Shown piece after piece: positions 17,019 through 26,145 of a DNA stretch of 64,000 nucleotides. The stretch spans positions 124,001 to 188,000 of the forward strand of contig JAXLWB010000001.1 of assembly GCA_046328715.1 (NCBI GenBank). Reading direction: 5' to 3'. The stretch comes from JAXLWB01 sp046328715 (GTDB lineage: Bacteria; Chloroflexota; Anaerolineae; Caldilineales; Caldilineaceae). Below the pieces are notes generated by a model. It searched no databases. It was given only the letters and a program-made list of their open reading frames with translations, and was not told the origin of the DNA. The position numbers and the translations under genes are program-made. Each line of letters starts with the position of its first letter. Within the stretch, counting starts at the first letter, position 1.

Positions 17019-17603
17019 TTGACCTCCATTCACCCAGCAGCGCTACGACCAGCCAAGATCGCCCAACGACATAAGAGATAAGCGGCGGCGGACGAGCAAA
17101 TCAGGGAACTTTCCTCAAAGGGTGAACTGCCGTTTATTACATCATCGCCACTTTCGCCTATATAAGTGGATTTGTCGTGACCGACAGCACTTTACGAGAA
17201 TATTCATTCCTATGCAAATCCTTTGAATTGTCGTGTGACCTTAATACTAGGAAGTACAATAGGTGACCTTATTCTTCAAGATTGATTATCCGCAGTTGTT
17301 CCAGTGCTTTTAAGGCAAAAATGAGACGTTCACCATCGCTGCCACTCAGCTCTATAAAAGATAGTCACGCACAAATTCCTGGATGACCCTAAAATTTATC
17401 TAAAACCAAATATAAACATCTTTAAATCTTGTAATTATGTTAACTATTATCGTAATCGAAGCTAAAAAAACTACAAGTAACAATTCATTGTCTGGATATT
17501 TTTTAAGGATTACATTTACTATAAAGCTGCTGTTATGCTATAATGAACAAATGTTCGAGAAAGAATAGTAACTGATTTTATAACCAAACAGCTTTATTGT
17601 TAT
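17019..17603. other. boundary region upstream of CBASS, with gene remnants
   Basis: No intact gene. On the minus strand, 17356-17400 reads VIQEFVRDYLL then stop, and shares 20 identical bases with the N-terminal part of the alpha-hydroxy-acid oxidase (6704-6723). In a neighbouring frame, 17283-17353 reads FIELSGSDGERLIFALKALEQL, a protein-like tail of unknown origin. From about 17380 the sequence becomes strongly AT-rich and should contain the CBASS promoter. Confidence 0.5.
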
Positions 17604-18734
17604 ATGTCCGTATCAAAAATATCTGACAGAGTAAAATTTGAATTGTGGTGCAAGTCTGCTGGAAGGTGTCAGTATGATGGTTGTAATAAACCTTTATGGC
17701 GAGATGCTCTTACTAAAGTTAAGTTCAACTCCGCATATATCGCTCACATTATTGCTGACAAACCAAATGGACCTCGTGGGGATAAGGTATTATCTAAACT
17801 TTTAAAAAACGACATCTCTAACTTGATGTTACTGTGTGACACCCATCACCGTTTAATAGACGTAATTGATGTGGTAGGGCATCCTGTTGACCGCTTGCTG
17901 GAAATGAAAAGTTCCCATGAAAAGAGGATTGAGATTCAAACCTCGTTAGGTGACGATAAACAAAGCCATATCTTGCACTACGGTGCAAATATTGGTAGGT
18001 TAGATGCCAAACTTTCATGGCAAAAATCATATGAAGCCATGTCACCTCAAAGGTACCCCGCAGAAGATATTGCGATCGAACTTGGTATGAAGAATAGTTC
18101 TTTTACAGATCGTGATTCCATATTTTGGGAAATCGAGCGAGAACACCTGCATCGCCAGTTTATCCAAAAAGTTAAACCACGATTTCTAACTGATATTAAT
18201 CATCTATCGGTCTTCGCCCTTGCTCCGCAGCCGCTCTTAATCGAACTTGGTCGGCTTCTTTCTGATGTATCCGCTATAGATGTCTATCAACACCAGAAAG
18301 AACCTATGGATAGCTGGCGTTGGCATGGCGAACAACATTTGATAAGTTATGAAATTTTTCGACCAAGTGAAGTACACCAACAGTTGGCTCTAAACCTATC
18401 ATTAAGCGCAAATATCAATAATCAAAGAATCCGTTCTGTTTTAGGTGATGATGTGTCGATTTGGACAATTACAATCAAAGAGCCATACAACGATTTTCTA
18501 AAAACTCGAGAACAGCTTGGTGATTTCAGGAGAAGTTTTCGACTCTTACTGAATGAAATTAAGCTACTTCATGGACAGAACTCAATTCTCAATATTTTTC
18601 CCGCAGTACCTGTTTCTATTGCGGTCGAGGTCGGGCGTGTTTGGATGCCCAAAGCGGATCTAACAATGAGAATCTACGATCAAAACTCCTCAAGGGGAGG
18701 TTTCTGTCTTGCTTTTGACGTTAACTCGTTTTGA
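17604..18734 (+). CDS. cap5: HNH endonuclease-SAVED effector (Cap5-like) of a CBASS system
   Basis: 376 residues. The N-terminal HNH domain shows zinc ligands Cys22 and Cys27, and Cys78/His81 in LLCDTHHRLID. The catalytic His48 is in AYIAHII, followed by DKPNGPRGD, and Asn73 lies in ISNLM. Near 125 the HYGANIGR phrase opens the linker to the C-terminal SAVED domain (about 150-376), which binds cyclic oligonucleotides. In known CBASS, ligand binding makes SAVED multimerise and activates the HNH nuclease to degrade DNA, killing the phage-infected cell. It is followed 17 bases later by the CD-NTase gene and is AT-rich unlike the surrounding genes. The family match is by motif and organisation. 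Confidence 0.92.
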   Translation: MSVSKISDRVKFELWCKSAGRCQYDGCNKPLWRDALTKVKFNSAYIAHIIADKPNGPRGDKVLSKLLKNDISNLMLLCDTHHRLIDVIDVVGHPVDRLLEMKSSHEKRIEIQTSLGDDKQSHILHYGANIGRLDAKLSWQKSYEAMSPQRYPAEDIAIELGMKNSSFTDRDSIFWEIEREHLHRQFIQKVKPRFLTDINHLSVFALAPQPLLIELGRLLSDVSAIDVYQHQKEPMDSWRWHGEQHLISYEIFRPSEVHQQLALNLSLSANINNQRIRSVLGDDVSIWTITIKEPYNDFLKTREQLGDFRRSFRLLLNEIKLLHGQNSILNIFPAVPVSIAVEVGRVWMPKADLTMRIYDQNSSRGGFCLAFDVNSF

Positions 18735-18751
18735 GAGGCAAAGTGGCAATT

Positions 18752-20233
18752 ATGTCCGTAAAAGAACTAAATAATATATTCGAAAAACTAGCCAACTGGT
18801 TAGATATTCCTGATTCCCATTTCGAACGTGCAGAACAGCGCTATCAATCTGTAGGCGAATGGCTGAATCGGGATAAATCGTTTATCGCTCAGTATGAGCC
18901 AAGCGTATTTCCACAAGGCTCGATTAGACTTGGAACAGTTATAAAACCACTAAGTAATGAGGACGAATACGACATCGATCTGGTTTGTAAACTCAATGCT
19001 AGCAAGGAAGAATTCAGTCAAAAGACTTTAAAGAATCTCGTTGGGCTAGAGTTGGATATGTATGTTGAAGCTCACAATATGGCGTCGCCCAAAGAAGAAC
19101 GGCGACGTTCTTGGAGAATGAATTATGCCGATACTGATGTACGCTTCCATTTAGATGTGCTGCCTGCTATACCTGAGAATTTAGCAGTCCATGACGAATC
19201 AATTGCAATCACAGACAATCAATCACATAACTTTGCAAAGGTCAGTTCTGATTGGCCTTGTTCTAACCCCATTGATTATGCACATTGGTTCACGGACCAA
19301 ATGCGAGAAAGACGAGAGGCAATGCTGAAAGCCTTTGCTGAATCATTGCAAAAGAGCATTGAGCAAGTACCTGACTATAAAATAAAAACCCCGCTTCAAA
19401 GATCAATTCAACTATTAAAGCGGCACCGGGACATCGTTTATGATGGACATCCAGATGACAAACCTATATCAATTATTATCACAACTTTAGCAGCGCAGGC
19501 TTACGATAATGGTAGTGAGATAGTTGAATCCCTTTTGCATATAATTGAACATATGGAAGACTATATCGAGGTTAGAAATGGGATATATTGGGTTGCAAAC
19601 CCAGTAAATAGTCAAGAAAATTTTGCTGATAAATGGGATCAATATCCAGAACGTAAAGATGCTTTTTTTGAGTGGCTTAATCGAGTTCAGCTTGACATCA
19701 CATCGATTTTTAATGAAACAACAATAACTGCATTAAGCGAGAAGCTTGAGCAAGGCTTTGGAAAAGATGCGACAAGAATTGCGCTTTCACAGGTTTTCCC
19801 AAAGAGCGCCGCCTTACAAGTAAGTAGCAATAATACTGTTCGATTCAACGTAACTCATAAACAAAAGTCCCAATGGCCTATGGTGCTTGATCACGAAGTT
19901 GCTATCGACGCAAAAATAACAGTCAATGGGTTTAGGCAAAAGAATTTAGTCAATGATGGCAACCCGGTAATGAAGAAATCGTCTTTGACTTTCACAGCTA
20001 TTACTAATGTAGAAAAACCCTATGATGTGTATTGGCAAGTAGTAAATACTGGCTATGAGGCTGAATTAGCTAATGCTAAACGAGGTGAATTCTATGATAG
20101 CGGTATTCACAAAGGCAGAAAGGTACGCACAGAATCTACTCAATATAAAGGAATGCACTGGGTTCAATGTTTTGTCGTAAAGAGCGGCGTATGTGTTGCT
20201 CGTAGTAGAGAATTTGTCGTAAATATTTCATAA
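18752..20233 (+). CDS. CD-NTase (CBASS cyclic oligonucleotide synthase) with AGS-C domain
   Basis: 493 residues from the ATG at 18752. A GTG at 18743, with GAGAGG five bases upstream, and a TTG overlapping the effector stop are alternative starts. The nucleotidyltransferase core has the helix motif GSIRLGT (about 56-62). The metal Asp pair is DID (74 and 76), and the third Asp is in FHLDVLPA (135). The helical domain follows, with LLKRHRDI. The last 120 residues (DAKITVNGFR ... VYWQVVNTG ... QCFVVKSGVCVARSREFVV) match the AGS-C immunoglobulin-like C-terminal domain of SMODS-type synthases. It should make a cyclic di- or trinucleotide in response to phage, activating the neighbouring HNH-SAVED nuclease. 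Confidence 0.92.
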   Translation: MSVKELNNIFEKLANWLDIPDSHFERAEQRYQSVGEWLNRDKSFIAQYEPSVFPQGSIRLGTVIKPLSNEDEYDIDLVCKLNASKEEFSQKTLKNLVGLELDMYVEAHNMASPKEERRRSWRMNYADTDVRFHLDVLPAIPENLAVHDESIAITDNQSHNFAKVSSDWPCSNPIDYAHWFTDQMRERREAMLKAFAESLQKSIEQVPDYKIKTPLQRSIQLLKRHRDIVYDGHPDDKPISIIITTLAAQAYDNGSEIVESLLHIIEHMEDYIEVRNGIYWVANPVNSQENFADKWDQYPERKDAFFEWLNRVQLDITSIFNETTITALSEKLEQGFGKDATRIALSQVFPKSAALQVSSNNTVRFNVTHKQKSQWPMVLDHEVAIDAKITVNGFRQKNLVNDGNPVMKKSSLTFTAITNVEKPYDVYWQVVNTGYEAELANAKRGEFYDSGIHKGRKVRTESTQYKGMHWVQCFVVKSGVCVARSREFVVNIS

Positions 20234-20334
20234 AGGTTCAATTTGCAGGGTATCGAAGTGCAGTATGATTATATTTTGAAGTGACGTATGTTTGTCCAGA
20301 CAGCCTCTCTAACCTGTCCGCCCGTATGGCTTAA

Positions 20335-20370
20335 TCGCCTGATGCCTAAGGAGGTATCGGCACCAGGCGA
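20335..20370. terminator. hairpin between CBASS and the giant surface-protein gene
   Basis: TCGCCTGATGCC (20335-20346) pairs with GGCACCAGGCGA (20359-20370) with one mismatch. It sits between two converging transcription units, about 100 bases after the CD-NTase stop, so a two-way terminator is plausible. No U-run follows. Confidence 0.5.
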
Positions 20371-20451
20371 ATCCTATGAGGCGAATGTTCGAAGCAGATT
20401 GAGTACAGTACACAGAAAACGTGCTCAATGGAACGGTAGACAATCTTATCT

Positions 20452-21381
20452 CTACCTCACCACCAACGGCAAAAACACCCCCTCCTCCTGCCTCTCTTCC
20501 AACTCGCCCACATTCTCCTGGACCTGCCCCGCCTGCTTTTCAAGCAACGGCAAATAGATCTTGCGCGTATTCCCCGGCTGCACTGTGCCGGGTGTGCCGT
20601 CCCAGTTGAGAGCGGCGCAGTTGCCGGCCACATCGCAAATTGAGAAGACGCCGCTCTGCAACTCGCTGCTGAGGGTGCAGACGGCAGTCAGCGAATAGAC
20701 CCGCTGCTTGAGGGCTTCGTTGTTGCCAGCATTTTGCGCGCCAGCCTGTTGTGCCAGTGCCAGATACCAGGGCGAGCGGAAGTATTGCAGCGTGGTGTTG
20801 GTCTGCGTAACACAGCCATCCGGCACTGCCAACCCGCTACTGTTCAGATTGAAGTCAATCACGGTGAAGGTATAGACCCAATTGGCCCCGATCTTGGCGG
20901 TGCTGTAGCTGGTGCGTGGGGCCAGCGTATCCACCGTGCCTTGCCATTCGTTGTGGGTGTCGCTGTCGGCCACATAGTTGCCCAAACTGTCGATGGCGCG
21001 TGTCCGCACGCTGTAATACCCTTCCAACCCCAGCGGCGGTGTGGTCTGCCAGTTGGTCTGGGTGACAATGTTACCACTTTGCAACTGCGGATTTTGCTGA
21101 TTGGGCGGATTAAATCCGGATTTTTCCGTTAAACCCGTGTTATCCGCGGTTCCACTGAGATTGGCCTCCTCCCAGCCGATCAATGCCAACTGTTGGACTT
21201 CACCCGCGTTGAGGGCACGGCGATAGATGCGCAGGTCGTCGAGTGAGCCAGCAAAGTTATCCAGGGTCGTGCGCGGATTGGCCGAGAAGGCAGCGTGGCG
21301 CCAGCGTTCGACCCGACGGCTTTGCCGTTGAGCCAGGCGCGGTAGGTGGTGCCATCGTAGGTGATGGCGACATGTTGCCAC
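20452..21381 (-). pseudogene. giant LamG surface protein, C-terminal segment (frameshifted)
   Basis: The last 290 or so codons of the giant gene. From about 21310 the frame reads HAAFSANPRTTLDNFAGSLDDLRIYRRALNAGEVQQLA, which closes the sixth LamG-like jelly-roll. It continues through a tail with SICDVAGNCAALNWDGTPGTV and ends GVFLPLVVR. That FLPLV ending is common in secreted Chloroflexota proteins. The first 25 codons before the junction are out of the correct frame. The jelly-roll's start is in the next frame upstream, so the segment cannot be made alone without a frame change. Confidence 0.75.
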
Positions 21382-21414
21382 TGGTTGATCGCAAAGCCGT
21401 TGACAAAGATCGCA

Positions 21415-23136
21415 TTAGACATTGGTGACCTCAGTCGCATATTTCGTTTCCTCCACGCCGACGTTGAACTCAAAACTTTCTACCGTTGTACCGCCATCCT
21501 GCACCAACAGCTTCGACGGCAGATCCAACCCTTGCGGCTCAATCTTGAACCAGCCAGCAATCGAGTGGGCTTCATTGCCGCGTGGCATACTTTCGGCCTG
21601 TGGGGTCAGGGTAAAGTTCTCGCCCAGCGCTGAACTCACATGCAGCGCACCGTCGCCGACTTTGCCCGCCATTGCACCATCGGTTGTGCCATCCGTCGCA
21701 CTGCGCAATGCACTGCTGCCCAGTCCGCTGGCGTCGTTCAACTCTAGATCGCCGGAGATCAGTCGCTCGTCAAAGGGGATGTGGACCGTCGGCGGCTCAT
21801 TCATCAGGCGGGCAATCTGGGCTTCGTTCAAGGCGGCTCCAAAGACCATCACCTCGTCGATCAGACCGTTAAAGCGCGCACCATCCGGGTTGCGCCCGAT
21901 GACCAGCGCGTTATCCCCATCCGCCACAATCTGTCCAGCTGCAGCCATTGTGCCAATCAAGCGCCCGTTGACAAAGAAGGAGGGACTGCCATTCTCCGCC
22001 ACTGCCACCGCCACATGAACCCAGCGGTTGGGCACAAAGTCGTAGGGCATCTCGTAATCGTTCACCCCAAAGGCGGTAAAGAGCAGATGACTGTTGCCAT
22101 CCAATCCCATGCCAAAACCGTTGTTGCCAGTTGCATCCCCGGTCATCAGAATCCTGCGATGCCCCGTGTCATCGTCCGGGCGGATCCAGGCGGCCAGCGT
22201 GAAGTTGTTCGTCCTGCTGCTGATGCTGCCCGTATTGGCGACGGTCAACTGGTCGTCGAGGTCGTCAAAGCGCAATGCCTGCCCAGATTTGCCCACGACG
22301 CCACTGGTTGGACATTGATTGCCGCTGCACGTAGCCTTGCTGCCGCCAATCGGGTCGCCAAAGACGACGTCGGCGGTGCCCGAAATCAGGCTGCTTTCGT
22401 CCAGTGGCAGATAGAGTAGGGCCGAAGCTGGCAGCGGTAGGTTGCGCTGGGTCGAACCGCTGCCAGCCAACGGTTGGAAACTCACCTCCACCGCCAGCAC
22501 ACCGGCTATGCTGTTAGTGTCGTTGGGCGATTGCGGATTCTCCAGCACCTTGCCTGCGATGACGGTGTCGGTCGTCACCACCACGGGCTGGCCGTTGACA
22601 CGCACCTCGGCAGCGTCTGCGTTGAGCGAGGCGATGCTGGTGATGGTGGATTGCGGCGCGCTGCTGTCGAGCAAAACGGTTTGACTGGCTAGAGTACGCT
22701 CGCTTGCACCAGCTTCGGCGGCTTGCAAAATGGCTTGTTGATTAAAGATCGAAGGGGTGCGATTGCCCACTTGATCCTGGGCAATCACATCGATCACAAA
22801 CTGCCCGGTCACCTGGTCGGCCTGGATGCGGTAGTCGATGCTCCACTTCTTGTTGACCGTATCGATGCTGGCGCGCTGCGTACCGGCCACTGGCTGTTGA
22901 CTCTTGGCGTTATAGACGGTCACATCAACCAATGCCACGCCGCTGCCAGGGATCGAAGTGTTCTTGAGCGCCGGGTCGTAGACATCGCCAAAGAGGTGCA
23001 GGATCAGACTACCTGGGTCGCCAGGTGCAGGGCTCAGCCGGGCGGGTTGCGGGAAGATCGGTACGATGTTGATCGTCGGCGGCGTGCCATCGACATAGAT
23101 CGTCTGTGCCGCTGACCAGTCGCTCTGATTGCCCAC
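21415..23136 (-). pseudogene. giant LamG surface protein, segment 4 (frameshifted)
   Basis: 573 open codons continuing the gene. It begins GNQSDWSAAQTIYVDGTPPTINIVP, a bacterial Ig/cadherin-like 'VDGTPP' junction. A long beta-rich stretch follows, then the fifth LamG jelly-roll (LRFDDLDDQLTVANTGSISS, FTLAAWIRPDDDTGHRRILM) and a sixth start (NEAHSIAGWFKIEP). It loses frame near 21420-21470, after which the correct reading (NAIFVNGFAINQWQHVAITYD) is in another frame. Confidence 0.75.
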
Positions 23137-25325
23137 GTTGTCATCGTGGCACGTGCTTGCAGCGTGTAGACGTGCTCGCCCAGGGTTGGGGTAAAGGTTG
23201 CCATCCAGGCCGAGCCGGCTTCTGCATCCAATACTGCGGCGGCTGGCGCACGCGTGGTGCCCTGAATCAATAGATCGGCGTGCATGGTCTGCGCAAATTG
23301 GCTACTGGTTTTGATCAAGATCTGCGTGTCCTTTTGCGCAAAGTAGCTGCTTTCGATGGGCAGCGAGACCTGCGGTGGCTCTACTGAAACGGTTAGGCGC
23401 AGGCTGTGCTGGTCTTCCATCCAGGCATTTTGACGGTTGTATTGTTCACGGATCTCCCGGTCGGTGAGGGCGGCTTGATAGACGGTGAATTCGTCGAGCA
23501 AGCCCTGGAAGGAGCCGAGCGTGATACCCACCGGACCCGGAGCAATCGCAGCCCCATCCCAATTGCTGACCGTCTGGATCAGCGTGCCATTGACGAACAA
23601 CGACATCGCCCCTGCGTCATGGCGCAGCGTTACCTGTTGCCAGACATTGGGAATCAGCGATTGGCTGGCGCTGAGTGTCTTGGTCGTGTTCGCCTGGCGG
23701 TGATTGACGACCGGCACGCCATCGAGCAGGCTGAGCCTAAGTTGTGAATTGGACGCACCCTCCGCCCCAATGGCAAAGATGGGTTGATTTAACGAACCGC
23801 CACTCAGCGTTTTCAAGGTGTCGCCCTTCAGCCAGATCGAAATCGTGAAGGGACCGCCGGAGGTGCGCTGGACAAAGGGGAAGCCAGTTTCAAAGCCAGC
23901 CTCTTGCGCATAGGCATCATCGTCCAGCTTCAGACTGTCGCCACGCACGCCACTTTCCAGCAGATAGTCAGCGCCGTTGTTCAAGTTCAACGGCAGATTG
24001 TCCGCATCCATCGTCCAGCGTTTAAAGGGCGCGCGCTTCATCTCCAATTCCAATTCAATCTCATTGAAGGCTTTCTTGCCCAAAAAGGCGCGGTCGATCA
24101 TGCCATTGAAGGGATAGTAGATGGCACCCTGATTCCAGCTTTGCCCAATCGAGAACTTGCCGCTGACTTCAGGGCGGGCGGTGGTGCTGAAGGTCGCCAC
24201 ATTCTGGCTGTTGACATATAACGTGCCATTGTTGCTGCTATCGATCGTCACCGCCACGTGAAACCAGCCGCCCATTTGGAAGCTACTGCCAATCACCGAG
24301 CCGACCACCGGATCATAATAGACTGGTTTGAAGTGATTGCTGCCATCGGCCTGTAGGAGCAGCAGATTGCCAAAGCCGCCATTGGCCTTGTTAAAGCCCA
24401 TCACCGCCGACACGCCATTGATGCTGTCGGGTTTGACCCAGGCCCCAAAGGTGAGCGCGCTGTTTTCCGCAGCGGCTTGGGCCAGGGTATCCGCCGCTAA
24501 ATAGTCATTCACACCATCAAAGTCGAGCGCCTGTTCGTCTAGGCCCGCAAGGCCCGAGGCGGGACATTGCCCCGCTGCCTTGTTACAAGTGGCTTCGTGG
24601 AACGAGCTGAAGTCTTCAAAACGGCTGCTGTCGGGTGCTTCGTCAAAGCGGAAATCAGCCAGATAGGTGACGCCCCGGCGCAAGCCATCGACGGCGGCCT
24701 GATCTTTATAGGTGTTAAAGACGGTTACATTCTGAACGCCACCGACAAAGGGCAGGGTGGGCTTATCCAGCGTATAGTAGAGTTGAGCGCTTTCGGGCCA
24801 GCCAAAGCCAAAGCTGTAGCTACACGACGGATCTTCGGGGCGATCGGAAAAGGTGTAAATTTGCGTGCTGGCGATTGCCGGTTGCCAGGGGAAAAAGACC
24901 ATCGAACCCATAATTTCGTCGCTGCCGTCGCAATCGAAGGCGTTGTTGTTGTCATCCTCACACATGGTTAAGAAGGTAAAATCGGTAATTGGCACGCTCC
25001 AGGGACCGCTTTCCACATGCCCATCGCTGCCATTGAATAGAAAGACCCTGCTGCCATTGCTGTCAATCAACTCATATTCACCTTCGCCGCCGTAATCATA
25101 TTCGCAGAGTGTCTCGACTTTGCTGATGTTGAGCGTGGCCTGATTGCTGCTGCGCCCGATGAAGAAGCTATTCTGCACCGTAGAGGGATCGCCAACCAGC
25201 ACGGCATCCTTGCCGTCGTTGATACCGGTGCCGTTGACATAGAAGGTGGCCGTGTGCGTCGATTTTTTGTAGCTAACTGCTACATAGTTCCAAAGCCCCT
25301 GGTTGAGGGTCTGCGGCGATTGCAC
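23034..25325 (-). pseudogene. giant LamG surface protein, segment 3 (frameshifted)
   Basis: 763 codons, although the meaningful frame actually extends up to about 25480 (LSAWVKPGAPENQRRG). It holds three LamG-like jelly-rolls: one ending FYVNGTGINDGKD, one around DFDGVNDYLAADTLAQAA and LTFGAWVKPDSINGVSAV, and one around PFTISIWLKGDTLKTLSG. The first includes an Asp/Asn-rich insert. Near 23140 the frame is lost: the reading should pass from HVYTLQARAT to DNVGNQSDW in a different frame. It begins with a GTG only by chance, with no ribosome site. Confidence 0.75.
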
Positions 25326-25488
25326 TTCGCGCCAGGCTGTTCCGTCGCCATAGCCAAACCAGAGACGGTTGTTTTGCAGTTCCAGTGCCGGATAGCCGCT
25401 GGCAGTGTGGCTGGCCCGCCCCAGAATGCCCCGCCGCTGATTCTCGGGCGCACCAGGTTTGACCCAGGCCGAGAGGTAAAGTCGCCCG

Positions 25489-26145
25489 TCAGTGGCACAG
25501 GTTTGGCGCTAAAGTCAAGCCCGCCAAACCCTCAAACTCGCGACTTTCACGCCACTCGAAGGCGGCCCCTGCCTGCGCTGGTGGCAAATCTTCATTGGGC
25601 ACTGCTACAGTTGCGCCTACATCCTGGGCGATCTGATATTCGCCAGCCGGGGCGTCGTCGTTGACTGTCGTTAGTTCATCAAAACTGCGCAGCGAGGGCT
25701 GGGCGGGTGGCAGGCTGAATTCGCTTTGGCGATTAGCAATCGGAAAGACCAACTGTGGGAAGTAGACGGTTTGGATGCCCTGAATCTCACGGTTGAGCAG
25801 ACGGCTGCCTAAGCCCACCTGCAAGCCTACCGTCTGTGCACGCGCCAGCAGTCCATCTTCCAGGTTGTAACGCGCATCCATCAAGCCTGCGCTCGCTGCG
25901 CTCAGTGGGCTGCCTTCGGGCACAGTGACCACCACTAACTCGTCGATCATGCCCGCAAAGGGGTTGCGAATTTCGTTGACAAAGTCGGGCTGACCACCGA
26001 TGTAGACTGCTTCGCCCGCGCTAAAATAGTTGGGCAGATTGTTCACTGTCTGGCTGGTGAGCAGCACGCCATCTTTGTAGAGACGCACGGTTCCGCTGCC
26101 ATTCTGCCAATCGGGTTCTCCATCTCCAGCCGGACATTGATCCAC
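25489..26145 (-). pseudogene. giant LamG surface protein, segment 2 (frameshifted)
   Basis: 218 codons. From about 26105 it continues the first LamG domain (GSGTVRLYKDGVLLTSQTVNN, AVYIGGQPDFVNEIRNPFAGMIDELVV) and runs into a linker. At REFEG (about 25545) the true reading moves to another frame (FGGLDFSAKPVPLTGDF), then to a third (LSAWVKPG). There are thus two frame changes within about 60 bases near 25490-25545. Confidence 0.75.
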
